Shown: in pieces, positions 1-9,354 of the stretch
How positions within the stretch are numbered: the stretch's first letter is position 1
Layout: each line of letters begins with the position of its first letter
NCBI RefSeq assembly: GCF_016863435.1
Contig: NZ_BOOW01000038.1
Location: forward strand, 1 to 64,000
Direction of reading: 5' to 3'
Origin: Sinosporangium siamense
GTDB taxonomy: Bacteria; Actinomycetota; Actinomycetes; Streptosporangiales; Streptosporangiaceae
DNA: 64,000 nucleotides
Translations under genes and position numbers: made by a program
The notes under the pieces: generated by a model
Told to the model about the DNA's origin: nothing
Databases searched by the model: none
Seen by the model: only the letters and a program-made list of their open reading frames with translations

Positions 1-241
1 TCCTCCGGCGCGTCACCTCACCGGATGCTCACGCCTGAGACCTTGCCGATGTCCTGTCAGCGGGCGGCGCCGAACTCGGCGAAGTCGATGCGGGCCTGGG
101 TGAGACTCACCCGCGTCTCAGCAGGCACAACATGCGCGAGCCGTACCGGCCCCCTAAACATGCCCAAACCAGGTGGACTCCCCCTCATGTTCGCGATCTC
201 ATTTGATCCACGATCTTTCGCGACACGACATGGGGGCATGT
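1..241. other. left-edge non-coding stretch
   Basis: No convincing gene is visible on either strand. Short open frames lack a good ribosome binding site and resemble no family. A GGGGGC tract just upstream of 242 probably serves as the ribosome binding site of the next gene. The window edge could hide the end of a neighbouring gene. Confidence 0.4.
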
Positions 242-1384
242 ATGACACGCCGGCAGACAATGACCAGGCTTGCCATCGCGACAGCGGTCGGTTTCAGCCT
301 CGTGGGCGCCCCGCCCGCCTCGGCCGCGTCGAGGGATTTCCAGTTCACCCGCTTCCTCGGTGAACAGCAGCTGGCCCACCAACTGCAATACGCCGGCACG
401 ACGGTCGGCGGCCTCTCCGGCTTCGACCGGGACCCGCTCACCGGCACCTGGTATCTCATCTCCGACGACCGAGCCCGCTTCAACCCCGCCCGGTTCTACA
501 CCGGGAAACTCGACATCAACCGGCGCACCGGCGCGTTCACCGGAGTCCACATCACCGGCGTCAAAACCCTCCAGCGCCCCGACGGCACCCCCTACCCCGG
601 AATCGGCCTGCCGGAATCCGCCGACCCCGAGGCGATCCGCTTCGACAAATGGACCCGCCGGCTCCTCTGGGCGGACGAGGGCGACCGCCCCAATTCCACC
701 GAGCTCACCATCCCGGTGTCCCAGCCGGGTGTGCGCTGGATCGACCGCGACGGTAAATTCCTCCGCGAACTCCCCCTGCCCGCCAACCTCAACAACACCG
801 ACGCCGAACGCGGCCCCCGCCGCAACGGCGCTTTTGAGGGGCTGACCTTCTCCCCCACCACCATCGCCGCCGTCGCCGAAGGCCCGCGTTTCGAAGACGG
901 CGCACGGCCGACCCTCGAACGCGGCGCCCCCGTCCGCATCAACGTCTGGGGCCGCGACGGGGAAATCCGCGCGCAATACGCCTACCCCGTCGACGCCCTT
1001 CCCGCCACCCCGATTCCCCCGACCGGCTCCGGCGGCGGTGGTGTCTCCGAGATCCTGGCCATCGACGACAACCGCTACCTCACCTTGGAGCGTTTCTCGA
1101 TCGCAGGCGTCGGCTACAAGGTCAAGCTCTATGAGATCGACCTGCGGGGCGCGACCAACGTCCTTGAGCGGGACAGCCTGGCGAGTGGCGACGCGTACCA
1201 GCCGGTGTCCAAGCGCCTCGTCTACGACTTCGACGACCTGGAGTCGCCGATTCAGAACCTCGAAAGCCTGGCTTTCGGCCCCCGCCTCCTCACCGGCGAA
1301 TGCACGCTTGTCATCGGCTCCGACGACAACTTCGACACCCGGGAGACCACCCAGTTCCTCGCCTTCGCCGCCCGAGGCTGTTAA
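242..1384 (+). CDS. secreted esterase-like/phytase-like protein
   Basis: About 380 residues. The frame is open from 173, but the ATG at 242 gives a classic Sec signal peptide: basic MTRRQ, hydrophobic core, and a PASAA cleavage region around residue 28. The mature part resembles the 'esterase-like activity of phytase' family (PF13449): an early GLSGFDRDP motif, repeated beta-propeller-like segments, PEAIRFD, FEGLTFSP and NLESLAFGP motifs and a final Cys. It is probably exported and acts on a phosphate ester or similar substrate, but the substrate cannot be read from sequence. It is followed by the sigma factor gene after 120 bp and is probably a separate unit. Confidence 0.75.
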   Translation: MTRRQTMTRLAIATAVGFSLVGAPPASAASRDFQFTRFLGEQQLAHQLQYAGTTVGGLSGFDRDPLTGTWYLISDDRARFNPARFYTGKLDINRRTGAFTGVHITGVKTLQRPDGTPYPGIGLPESADPEAIRFDKWTRRLLWADEGDRPNSTELTIPVSQPGVRWIDRDGKFLRELPLPANLNNTDAERGPRRNGAFEGLTFSPTTIAAVAEGPRFEDGARPTLERGAPVRINVWGRDGEIRAQYAYPVDALPATPIPPTGSGGGGVSEILAIDDNRYLTLERFSIAGVGYKVKLYEIDLRGATNVLERDSLASGDAYQPVSKRLVYDFDDLESPIQNLESLAFGPRLLTGECTLVIGSDDNFDTRETTQFLAFAARGC

Positions 1385-1504
1385 GGCGTCCCCCAGGGTC
1401 TACGCCTCCTGCCTCGCAAGCCCACCGGACGGCCGGGGAAACACACCTCGGTCGTCCGGCCCCGGCGACGTGAAAACGACTCCCCCGATCGGGCAAGAAC
1501 GAGC

Positions 1505-2059
1505 GTGACAGTCCACGACACGCTGAATGAGGCGAGGCGGCACTCAAGGGTCCCTCCAGACCTCTTCGACGCGTATTTCGCTGAGATCCACCGCTACATC
1601 GCACGGCGCTTATCCGACGACGTCGCCGACGATCTGGCGGCCGAAGTCTTCGTGGCGGCACTGCAGAGCTCCTACGACCCGGCGATCGGCGCACCTCGCC
1701 CCTGGTTGTACGGCATAGCCACCAATGTTGTCGCCCGGCACCGCCGTACCGAAATCAGGCGTTGGAAGGCGATCAGCCGGACGGCCGAACGCGACAGCGG
1801 CGGCCACGAGGACGAAGTGCTCGACCGGGTCACGGCGGCACGTTTCACCGGCCCGCTTGCGGGGGCGCTGGCCGGGTTGAAGCGGCGCGACCGGGACGTG
1901 GTGCTGCTGATCGCGCTGGGCGGACTCAGCCACGCCGAAGTGAGCGAGGCTCTCGGCGTGCCCATCGGCACCGTCGGCTCCCGGCTGAACCGGGCGCGCA
2001 AACAATTGCGCCGCGCACTCGGCGACGTCAACCCGCTGAAGGAGGACTCCCATGGATGA
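1505..2059 (+). CDS. ECF-type RNA polymerase sigma factor
   Basis: 184 residues starting at GTG. Sigma region 2 occupies roughly residues 20-85 (LFDAYFAEIHRYIARRL, then the WLYGIATNVVARHRR promoter-melting segment) and region 4 roughly 118-172, with the helix-turn-helix HAEVSEALGVPIGTVGSRL. This is the minimal two-domain architecture of an extracytoplasmic-function sigma factor. Its 3' end overlaps the next gene by 8 bp, and the AAGGAGG serving that gene lies inside its last codons, so the two are translationally coupled. Activity is probably controlled by the downstream membrane protein; the regulon is unknown. Confidence 0.9.
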   Translation: MTVHDTLNEARRHSRVPPDLFDAYFAEIHRYIARRLSDDVADDLAAEVFVAALQSSYDPAIGAPRPWLYGIATNVVARHRRTEIRRWKAISRTAERDSGGHEDEVLDRVTAARFTGPLAGALAGLKRRDRDVVLLIALGGLSHAEVSEALGVPIGTVGSRLNRARKQLRRALGDVNPLKEDSHG

Positions 2060-3176
2060 GCTGGACCTGCTCGCTCGCGCCCTGCCCGACGCGAACCCCC
2101 CGTCGCCCGACGTCGTCGCCCGGGCCCGCGCCCGCCTGGCTGCCTCGCCGGCCCGCCCGGCGCGGCGGCGCACGCGAACCTGGACCCTGACCGCGGCCGC
2201 GGCCACCGTGGGAACGGTGGGAATCGTGGGGGTCGTCTTCGGCCTGGTGGCGAACCTGACAGCGGCGGCCCCGAGCGCCGTCGCGCCAAAACGAAACCAG
2301 GCGCTGTTGGACCTGGCCGACAGAATCGAGGGACTACCCGCGGAGACCGGCTCCTTCTGGCGGCAGACGTCGATCAGGGGGCAATACGTGAAGAGAAGCG
2401 GCATTACCTATGTGGGGCAACTCCACAGTGAAACATGGCAGCCGCGTGACTTCGGCGAGCCGGCGACTCAACTGTTCTGGCCCAACCCCATCGCGCGCCC
2501 GGCCACAACCGCCGACGAACGCGCCTGGCGCGCCGCCGGAAGCCCACGCCGAGTCAAATTCCCGTGCGACGAAGGTGAACGCTGCGACGTGCCGGTCACC
2601 GACAAGGTGGGCCAGTGCGAGCACAGAACGCTGGACAACTCACGAGTCGATGGCACAGTCGGCGACCTGACCATGGCCGACTTGGCGGCGTTGCCCACCG
2701 GTCAGAAAGAGTTGAAGGAGAAGCTCCGTACCTACCACAGGGTTTGGGAGAAGCGCGGCTTCAAGCAACCCTTCAATGAATATCTCGCCACCACCTCGAA
2801 CCTTCTCGAACTGCCTCTCCGCCCCGACCAGCGCGCCGCTGTCATTCGCCTCCTGGCCGGACTGCCGGCCACCAAGGTGATAGGCACGGTGACGGACCCG
2901 CTGAACAGGCCGGCCCTGTCCGTGGAATTCGGCACTCCCAACAACACGTTGGTCTACAACCGGAAAACGGGCTTGGAACTGCCGGTCTATCACCGAATGC
3001 ACATCGACCCCACCACGGGCACAACGCTCGCCGACGTCTCCCACGCGGCCCGCGCGGGTGTCGGGATGGCCAAGGACAGCGTCGTCACCTTCCGTGCCAC
3101 AACCTCCGAGTCGGGCTGGACCACAGAGCAGCCCACCATCCCCAAGGGCTGCAAGAAAAGCAAAAACAGGAGCTAG
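2052..3176 (+). CDS. CU044_5270-type membrane protein, likely anti-sigma partner
   Basis: 374 residues. A short cytoplasmic N-terminus (MDELDLLARALPDANPPSP) is followed by an Arg-rich stretch and one transmembrane helix near residues 45-70 (Thr/Ala/Val/Gly-rich), then a long extracytoplasmic domain of about 300 residues with several Trp and two Cys. This layout and the N-terminus match the CU044_5270 family encoded beside ECF sigma factors in Streptosporangiales. An anti-sigma or sensory role is inferred from the 8-bp overlap with the sigma gene; no zinc-binding anti-sigma motif is visible. Confidence 0.75.
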   Translation: MDELDLLARALPDANPPSPDVVARARARLAASPARPARRRTRTWTLTAAAATVGTVGIVGVVFGLVANLTAAAPSAVAPKRNQALLDLADRIEGLPAETGSFWRQTSIRGQYVKRSGITYVGQLHSETWQPRDFGEPATQLFWPNPIARPATTADERAWRAAGSPRRVKFPCDEGERCDVPVTDKVGQCEHRTLDNSRVDGTVGDLTMADLAALPTGQKELKEKLRTYHRVWEKRGFKQPFNEYLATTSNLLELPLRPDQRAAVIRLLAGLPATKVIGTVTDPLNRPALSVEFGTPNNTLVYNRKTGLELPVYHRMHIDPTTGTTLADVSHAARAGVGMAKDSVVTFRATTSESGWTTEQPTIPKGCKKSKNRS

Positions 3177-3283
3177 GACCTGCCCTGCGCGTGCCGTACC
3201 GCAGATGTCCAGCCCGGTACGGCACAGCCCGCTTCACGCGTGGGGCAAGCGTTACGCCGTGCCGCATGCGCCTGCGTGCGCTC

Positions 3284-3955
3284 TTATCCCGATTCGCCAG
3301 GCACAATCAGCCCGGTCTCGTAAGCGACGATCACCGCCTGGACCCGATCACGTAACCCAAGCTTGGTCAGGACATTGCTGACATGCGTCTTGACCGTGTG
3401 CTCACTGACCACCATGGCTTCAGCGATCTCCGCGTTGGACAACCCCCGCGCGATCAACTTGATCGTCTCCCGCTCCCGCCCCGTCAGCACCGCGAGCCGT
3501 TGCGAAGCCGGCACAGTCGGGCGGGCGACCGCCGCTTTGGCGGTGAACTCGGCGATCAGCCGCCGGGTGACCGAAGGCGCGAGCAGCGACTCCCCCGCCG
3601 CGATCACCCGCACCGCGTGAACGAGATCGTCACGCCGCACATCCTTGAGCAGAAACCCACTGGCCCCAGCCCGCAGCGCATCGTAAACGTAATCATCCAC
3701 GTCGAACGTGGTCAGCATGAGCACCCGGCACTCACTCTCCGCCGACACCGCACGAGCTGCCTCAATGCCATCCATCACCGGCATCCGGATGTCGAGCAGC
3801 AGAACATCCGGCCGATGCTCACGAACGGCGGCGACGGCCTGAGCCCCGTCGCCTGCCTCGGCGACGACCTCTATGTCCGGCTGAGCGTCGAGGATCATGC
3901 TGAACCCGGCGCGCACCAGCTCCTGATCGTCGGCCACCACCACTCTGACGGTCAC
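3284..3955 (-). CDS. NarL/FixJ-type response regulator
   Basis: 223 residues. The receiver domain (1-120) has the acidic pair DD9-10, phospho-acceptor Asp55 in DVLLLDIRMP and the conserved LLKD lysine near 105. The C-terminal LuxR helix-turn-helix (about 155-215) reads LTGRERETIKLIARGLSNAEIA and SEHTVKTHVSNVLTKLGLRDR. It overlaps the upstream kinase by 4 bp, so the two form a translationally coupled two-component pair. Target genes are unknown. Confidence 0.93.
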   Translation of the reverse strand: MTVRVVVADDQELVRAGFSMILDAQPDIEVVAEAGDGAQAVAAVREHRPDVLLLDIRMPVMDGIEAARAVSAESECRVLMLTTFDVDDYVYDALRAGASGFLLKDVRRDDLVHAVRVIAAGESLLAPSVTRRLIAEFTAKAAVARPTVPASQRLAVLTGRERETIKLIARGLSNAEIAEAMVVSEHTVKTHVSNVLTKLGLRDRVQAVIVAYETGLIVPGESG

Positions 3956-5130
3956 GCCGCGACCGCTTCGCTGACCGGCAGCCGGACAAGCACCCGGAAA
4001 CCTGGCCCGTCCGGACGGGGACCCGCGGTCGCCGAACCGCCCAGAGCGGCGGCGCGTTCGCGGATGCCGATCAGGCCGTTCCCACCCGAGGGGAGGAACA
4101 CGCCGGAACCACGCCCGTCGTCGGTGATGCTGATCATGAGTGTGTCGGCCTCCCAGATGAGCCGGATCTCGGCACGGGTGGCGCCCGAGTGCTTGATGAT
4201 ATTCGTCAGGGCCTCCTGAGCGACCCGATAGGCCGCGACCTCGATATCAGGCAGCAACGGCCGAGACTCCCCCGAACTCTCGAAGACCACCTCAATCCCC
4301 GTGCCGGCCACCTGTTCCGACAACCCGGCCAGATCGCCGATGGTCGGCCGCGGTGTCCGCACCCCGGCGTCCTCTTTAAGCGCCCCCAGCGTACGGCGAA
4401 GCTGCACCATGGCGTCGCGCCCCACGGCGGCGATCGCGTCGAACGCGGCCTCGGCGCGATCCGGATCAATGCGCACCACCACCGGCCCGGCCTCGGCCTG
4501 CACCACCATGAGGCTGACCGCGTGCGCGAGGATGTCGTGCATGTCGCGAGCGATCCGGGCACGCTCCCGCTCCGCGGCCCGCTCGGCCTCAACCCGGCGT
4601 TCGTCTTCCAACCGGGCCGCCCGCTCCTCCAATGCGGCGGTGACGGCGCGGGAGCCGGCGGAGGCACGCCCGATGGCATGCGCGGCGACGAACAACACGA
4701 CACCCCGCATCGCCGTATCCGAGGAGCCGACCAGGAGCACGCCCCCGACAACGCTGACGGCCAGCATGACCATACGGAGCAGCGGCGCCGAGTAGGCCGC
4801 GACCGTGTAGGTCGCAATGAGTCCGGCATACCAGATGGGCTGGGCCGGAACCTCCTCCACAACGTCGTACAACGCGATCACACCGAGGCTCACGATCAGC
4901 ACGATCACGGGCGCCCGCCGCCGCCACACCAGCGGCACGGCAGAGGCGACCACCACCGCATACCCCCACCAGTGCCACGACGCGGCGTGCGGGCTCTCCC
5001 TGGACAGGAACGGCCATAACTGCACCACCATGACGAGCAGCGCCAACGCCGCATCCAGCCGGAGCGGCGGAAGCGCCCGCACCCGCCTCCAGAGCGACAC
5101 AAGAGCCGACATATCGGACATGATGCTCAT
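3952..5130 (-). CDS. sensor histidine kinase (HisKA_3 type)
   Basis: 392 residues with several transmembrane helices between about 25 and 160, a charged linker coiled coil (ERAARLEDERRVEAERAAER) and a HisKA_3 dimerisation domain with phospho-acceptor His198 in RIARDMHDILAHAVS. The HATPase domain follows with N box EALTNIIKH, DDGRGSG and GLIGIRERAAALGG. It phosphorylates the response regulator whose start codon overlaps its stop. Alternative in-frame ATGs lie at codons 4 and 7. No extracellular sensor domain is present, so the signal is probably sensed in the membrane. Confidence 0.92.
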   Translation of the reverse strand: MSIMSDMSALVSLWRRVRALPPLRLDAALALLVMVVQLWPFLSRESPHAASWHWWGYAVVVASAVPLVWRRRAPVIVLIVSLGVIALYDVVEEVPAQPIWYAGLIATYTVAAYSAPLLRMVMLAVSVVGGVLLVGSSDTAMRGVVLFVAAHAIGRASAGSRAVTAALEERAARLEDERRVEAERAAERERARIARDMHDILAHAVSLMVVQAEAGPVVVRIDPDRAEAAFDAIAAVGRDAMVQLRRTLGALKEDAGVRTPRPTIGDLAGLSEQVAGTGIEVVFESSGESRPLLPDIEVAAYRVAQEALTNIIKHSGATRAEIRLIWEADTLMISITDDGRGSGVFLPSGGNGLIGIRERAAALGGSATAGPRPDGPGFRVLVRLPVSEAVAA

Positions 5131-5364
5131 ACTTCCGCCGGAGTGGAATTTCGTGGGGACACCGCCAATCCTGTCGGTCCCGCACCCACTCCCGGATCGC
5201 CGACGTGGCCCATCTTCTCCCTCCCTCTCAAGAGGGAGTCCCGCGCCTCACCATCGGCGGCTACGAAACGGACAATAGGCCCGCCTCTCCCAGATCGCGC
5301 CAGTTACCATCCCAATTAAGCTTCACCCTTCCCCCCACCCCCCGAGGACAAGGACAGGCGCTCC

Positions 5365-6318
5365 ATGAGACGACGGGCCGTGCCGGCGATCGCCGTGTTG
5401 ATCGTGTCCCCCATGGTTGCCGCGAGCACGGTTGCCACGAGCGCGGTCGCCACAAGCACTGTTGCCACAAGCACTGTTGCCACAAGCACTGTTGCCGCGA
5501 GCATGGTTGCCGCGAGCAACGCCGCCGCAAAGGCGGGTGCCCCCGACCCGGTGAAGGCCGTCAAACGGCACCTCCGAAACGACCGCGGAGTTCGAGTCTC
5601 GGAGACCAACCGCCACTTCTTCGGCAAGAAGGTATTCGGGCCGGAGACCCGCATCACCGGCAAAGTTCAACTCTCCCCCTCGGGCCCGGCCGCGACGAAT
5701 CTCACCTGGTGGGACGTTCCCGCTCCCCGCTCGGCCAAGAAATCGGACCGCTATCGTGTGATCCGCGTCGGCGAGGACTTCTACGACGCCGCGAAAACTC
5801 ACCCCGGACCGGTTCCAGACGGCAAGAATTGGATCAGATTCCCGGGCAACCACAAGGGGCTCATGGGCCGGGACATCGCCCTGGACGCCAGCCTGCAATC
5901 GATCAACGTATACGACCTGGCCGTAATGAAGGCCGTGCTGAAATGCTCGAAGCGCACACCCGCCTCCGGCGGTTTCCTTTACCAGGGCACCATGAGTTAC
6001 CCGAGGCTGAGCAAGGTCTCCAAGGGCGCCTTCGTCAATCCCGTCTCGGGCAAACCCATCGGCGCCAAGAGCAAGGGAACGGTCTCGTGGCGGCTTTGGG
6101 CCGACCGCACCGGCCTGCTCAAGCGACTGATCACGGTGGACACCGCGGGAGCGGGGAAAGCCCCGCTGGTGAAGCGGAGCGACACCCGCTACAAGAACTG
6201 GGGCGTCCCTCTGGTCGTCACCGCACCGCCCGCCGACGAGGTCATCGACGAAGCCGACCTCCTGGAATACATCCGCGAGCAAAACGCCGGCGCCCCGACA
6301 GACTCCGGGAACAGCTGA
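5365..6318 (+). CDS. secreted protein of unknown function with repetitive signal region
   Basis: 317 residues from an ATG. MRRRAVPAIAVLIVSPMVA is a Sec-type n/h region. Instead of a normal cleavage site it runs into seven tandem copies of a V-A-(A/T)-S-x pentapeptide (residues about 18-52) and then NAAAKAGAPDPVKAVKR. The mature domain contains VSETNRHFFGKKVFGPET, WIRFPGNHKGLMG, GTMSYP and YKNWG motifs; I recognise no family, though the pattern is loosely like actinobacterial secreted or lipoprotein LppX/LolA-like sensors. It is divergent from the kinase gene at 3952-5130 and has no obvious operon partner. Confidence 0.7.
   Translation: MRRRAVPAIAVLIVSPMVAASTVATSAVATSTVATSTVATSTVAASMVAASNAAAKAGAPDPVKAVKRHLRNDRGVRVSETNRHFFGKKVFGPETRITGKVQLSPSGPAATNLTWWDVPAPRSAKKSDRYRVIRVGEDFYDAAKTHPGPVPDGKNWIRFPGNHKGLMGRDIALDASLQSINVYDLAVMKAVLKCSKRTPASGGFLYQGTMSYPRLSKVSKGAFVNPVSGKPIGAKSKGTVSWRLWADRTGLLKRLITVDTAGAGKAPLVKRSDTRYKNWGVPLVVTAPPADEVIDEADLLEYIREQNAGAPTDSGNS
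5416..5520 (+). repeat. 15-bp tandem repeat, 7 copies, coding
   Basis: Seven contiguous 15-bp units of the form GTTGCCRCRAGCAYK. Copies 4 and 5 are identical and copy 3 differs by one base. Because the unit is a multiple of three, copy-number change keeps the reading frame and only alters the number of VA(A/T)S(T/A/M) pentapeptides at the end of the signal peptide. Confidence 0.9.
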
Positions 6319-6536
6319 CTTTTCGCGGGTCTCAGAGAATGCCGTAGTAGCGGAAGGACGTGCTGCCGGCGGCGTCCGTCCGAAGAACGTTCCGCCTCAA
6401 CTCCGAGGTTTATCCACCCGAAGTGAGTGCTCGGTCATAAGGAGAGAGCTCGGGAGGAGAATCGGCATGCGGCGAGCAAGTCGCCATATAGTCGGGTCAC
6501 CGGGAACAGAGCGCCAAATTAGCGTCATGAGGCCAC

Positions 6537-7703
6537 ATGGAGATCGAAGGATCGTTCTGGCGTGCTATCGCGGTCTACCGCATCGCATCCCTCGGCTACG
6601 CGGCGCTGCTCCTGACCGGTGCGGACGGTTATCTCCGTCCCCTCGCGGGCTGGCTGGTCATCGGCGTCATGGCGGCCTGGACCGGCATCACCACCGCCGC
6701 ATATTCCACCACCAGAACCCGTCCGCTCCTGCTGACGGACCTCCTCGTCACACTCGGCTGCATGCTGGCTTCGCCGTACGTCCAGGGAGCCGGCGCCCGT
6801 GAGGATGGCGTTATGCCGGTCACCGCGACGTGGATCGGGGCACCGGTGCTCGCCTGGGCCGTGTACGGCGGGCGGCGGGCAGGCGCGGTCGCGGCGGTCA
6901 TCATGGCACTCGGTGACCAGTGGCTACTTGGTCTGCCGGGATTCGACCTCTCCACGCCCGTCAACGGATCTGTGCTGCTCATTCTCGCCGGCACCGTTGT
7001 CGGCCACGTGGCCCGGCTGACCAAACAAGCGGAGGAACGGCTGCAACAAGCCGCCGAGATAGAGGCGGCCAGCCGGGAACGCGAGCGACTCGCCCGCGGC
7101 ATCCACGACTCCGTCCTGCAAGTGCTGGCGCTGGTGCAGCGCCGCGGGCTGGAGATCGGCGGAGAGTCAGCCGAACTCGGCCGGCTCGCCGGTGAACAGG
7201 AGGCGGTGCTACGGGAGCTGATCCGCGGCGGGCCACCACCCCTGCTCGCGCAGAACGGCACGAGCCCGGTTGACCTGGCGGCCGGCTTGCGCCGCTATGC
7301 GACGTCGTTGGTCACCGTGTCGACGCCCGCGACACCGTTGCCGCTCCCCTCCGACCAGGCCCGTGAGGTCGTCGCGGCCGTGGGAGCGGCGCTCGACAAC
7401 GTCCGGTCGCATTGTGGTGAGAACGCGAGGGCCTGGGTGTTCGCCGAGAACGATGGCACCTCGATGACCGTCACCGTGCGCGACGAAGGCCCCGGCATCC
7501 CGGCCGGCCGGCTGGCGGAGGCCGAGGCGGAGGGCAGGCTCGGCATCGCGCAGTCCATCCGCGGCCGCATCGCCGGCCTCGGCGGCACAGTCGAGATCAC
7601 GTCCGTGCCGGGCCAGGGGGCCGAGGTCGAACTGACCGTTCCCATCCCCAGAGGCTCATGCACTCTGGACGGGGACACAGGCCGGTTTACAGTTGCGCCA
7701 TGA
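6537..7703 (+). CDS. macS: MacS-like sensor histidine kinase
   Basis: 388 residues. The N-terminal half carries about five or six membrane segments and begins with FWRAIAVYRIASLGYAALLL, which matches the DUF5931 domain of MacS-family kinases. A coiled-coil linker leads to a HisKA_3-like ERLARGIHDSVLQVLALV with phospho-acceptor His190, and the HATPase has DEGPGIP and GLGGTVEI motifs. It overlaps the response regulator by ATGA. In Streptomyces the MacRS pair affects aerial development and antibiotic output; orthology here is inferred from the domain type and gene pairing. Confidence 0.85.
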   Translation: MEIEGSFWRAIAVYRIASLGYAALLLTGADGYLRPLAGWLVIGVMAAWTGITTAAYSTTRTRPLLLTDLLVTLGCMLASPYVQGAGAREDGVMPVTATWIGAPVLAWAVYGGRRAGAVAAVIMALGDQWLLGLPGFDLSTPVNGSVLLILAGTVVGHVARLTKQAEERLQQAAEIEAASRERERLARGIHDSVLQVLALVQRRGLEIGGESAELGRLAGEQEAVLRELIRGGPPPLLAQNGTSPVDLAAGLRRYATSLVTVSTPATPLPLPSDQAREVVAAVGAALDNVRSHCGENARAWVFAENDGTSMTVTVRDEGPGIPAGRLAEAEAEGRLGIAQSIRGRIAGLGGTVEITSVPGQGAEVELTVPIPRGSCTLDGDTGRFTVAP

Positions 7704-8350
7704 CCAGTGCGCTGCGGGTAATGGTGGTGGACGATCATCCGATGTGGCGGGACGCCGTCGCCCGCGACTTGGAGAACGCCGACTACGACGTGGTCGCGAC
7801 CGTCGGCGAAGGCCGTCAGGCGCTCCGCATCGCCGCCACGATCCGCCCCGACCTGGTGATTCTCGACCTGTGGCTTCCCGACATCCAGGGCGCGGAGGTC
7901 GCAAGAGGACTGGCCGCGTCCGACTCGCCTCCCCGGGTGCTGGTGTTGTCGGCGAGTGGCGAGCACGAGGACGTGCTGGAGGCGGTCAAAGCCGGCGCCT
8001 CCGGCTATCTCGTCAAGTCGGCGAGCCGGGAGGAGTTCCTCGACGCCGTGCGCCGCACCGCCGGAGGCGAGCCGGTTTTCACCCCCGGCCTGGCCGGGCT
8101 TGTGCTGGGCGAGTATCGCCGCCTCGCCACCCAGACGCCCCTCAACGACGGACCAAGCCTCACCGACCGGGAAACCGAGGTGCTGCGCCTGGTCGCCAAA
8201 GGCCTTTCTTACCGGCAAATCGCCGAACGGCTGGTGCTCAGCCATCGCACCGTGCAGAACCATGTGCAAAACACCCTGAACAAGCTTCAACTGCACAGCC
8301 GGGTCGAACTCGTCCGTTACGCCATCAAGCGCGGACTCGACGAGGCGTAG
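7700..8350 (+). CDS. macR: MacR-like response regulator
   Basis: 216 residues from the ATG that overlaps the kinase stop codon; an earlier in-frame start at 7658 would extend into the kinase and is rejected. The receiver contains DD11-12 and phospho-acceptor Asp56 in LVILDLWLP. The C-terminal LuxR domain reads LTDRETEVLRLVAKGLSYRQIA and SHRTVQNHVQNTLNKLQLHSR. It is translationally coupled to the MacS-like kinase. The symbol is assigned from the pairing with a DUF5931 kinase, not from an alignment. Confidence 0.88.
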   Translation: MTSALRVMVVDDHPMWRDAVARDLENADYDVVATVGEGRQALRIAATIRPDLVILDLWLPDIQGAEVARGLAASDSPPRVLVLSASGEHEDVLEAVKAGASGYLVKSASREEFLDAVRRTAGGEPVFTPGLAGLVLGEYRRLATQTPLNDGPSLTDRETEVLRLVAKGLSYRQIAERLVLSHRTVQNHVQNTLNKLQLHSRVELVRYAIKRGLDEA

Positions 8351-8355
8351 CTCAG

Positions 8356-8643
8356 TTACGCATCCACCTTGTAGGGGTCGTGCTCGGTGAGCAGTTTGTC
8401 AAGGCGTGCCTGGTCGACACGGCTTGCCATACTGGCGATCTCCTGCCGGTCACGCACACACTTGGCCAAGGTGAAGGTCGACGTCACCGTATAAAGCACG
8501 GAGACCGCGAAGAAGGCGCGGACCCAGGGGTCTATCGGCAGATAGATGACGCCGAGCGCCACGCTGCCGATAGCCACGACGAAGGATATGACGCACTGCA
8601 CGAAGTAGGCAGTGGTCATTGTGGGTTGGAGTGGCTTACTCAT
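8356..8643 (-). CDS. YiaA/YiaB-type two-helix inner-membrane protein
   Basis: 95 residues starting at the ATG at 8643; the longer open frame to 8784 has an unconvincing Arg/Pro-rich extension. Two transmembrane helices (about 10-32 and 38-60) with TTAYFVQCVISFVVAIGSV and WVRAFFAVSVLYTVTSTFTL match the YiaAB two-helix domain, followed by a KCVRDRQE cytoplasmic tail. Function of the family is unknown. It converges on the MacR-like gene, 5 bp from its stop. Confidence 0.8.
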   Translation of the reverse strand: MSKPLQPTMTTAYFVQCVISFVVAIGSVALGVIYLPIDPWVRAFFAVSVLYTVTSTFTLAKCVRDRQEIASMASRVDQARLDKLLTEHDPYKVDA

Positions 8644-8859
8644 GCTTTCAAGGGTCCGGCACCGGGCAGCCGTTCGCCTGAGTAAATCGCCCCACCCTGC
8701 CTGAGTAGATGAGCCCGAAGCACAAACCTCACGCGGCTGTGGTTCCGCCGTATCGTACGGTGGCCGGTGCCCTTGGACGGGCACCGGCCACGGATTCGGA
8801 CGCCGCAGTCATATGAACACCGCAGTCACAAGGACGCAGCACTCACATGAACGCCGCCC

Positions 8860-9354
8860 TCACGTGGGTGCGCCCGCACCGACGGGCACCCTCTCCAGCC
8901 AGGCCTCGTCCCAGGTGTGCTGGTCGATCTTCCCGTTGACCGGCAGGCCCTTGAACTTCTGCAGTTCCTTGCAGACCTGCTCGGTCTGCGGACCGAAGTC
9001 GCCGTCGACCTCGAGTTCCTCCCAGCCGCGGTTGTTCACCTGACGCTGCCACTTGCGAACGAACTGATTGTTCATATCGCCTTTCTGCAGGATGTGGTCC
9101 GGTGCCGGCGGAGGCTTCGTGCTAGGAGCCTCCCACGTCGCCTTCCAGGTCTCCGGACCCACGATGCCGTCCACTTCCAGGCCGTGTTCCATCTGGAAGT
9201 TGGCGCATAGGCGCTTGCTCTCGGGTCCGTAGATGCCGTCGACGTCGATGTTCCAGCCGCGCGATCTCAGCTGCTGCTGCCATTGCCTGACGGTCTCCGT
9301 CTCGGTCGGCGGTGGGTACCTCAGCGGTGGTGGTTTGAATGGCGGTGCCGTCAT
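8860..9354 (-). CDS. double peptidoglycan-binding-domain protein
   Basis: 164 residues from the ATG at 9354, preceded at ideal spacing by GGAGGT. It consists of two PG_binding_1 repeats: RQWQQQLRSRGWNIDVDGIYGPES...FQMEHGLEVDGIVGPETW and RKWQRQVNNRGWEELEVDGDFGPQT...LQKFKGLPVNGKIDQHTW, joined by a Pro-rich linker. There is no signal peptide and no catalytic domain, so secretion by another route or a cytoplasmic role is possible. It may bind cell wall or act as a phage/bacteriocin-like module. Confidence 0.82.
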   Translation of the reverse strand: MTAPPFKPPPLRYPPPTETETVRQWQQQLRSRGWNIDVDGIYGPESKRLCANFQMEHGLEVDGIVGPETWKATWEAPSTKPPPAPDHILQKGDMNNQFVRKWQRQVNNRGWEELEVDGDFGPQTEQVCKELQKFKGLPVNGKIDQHTWDEAWLERVPVGAGAPT

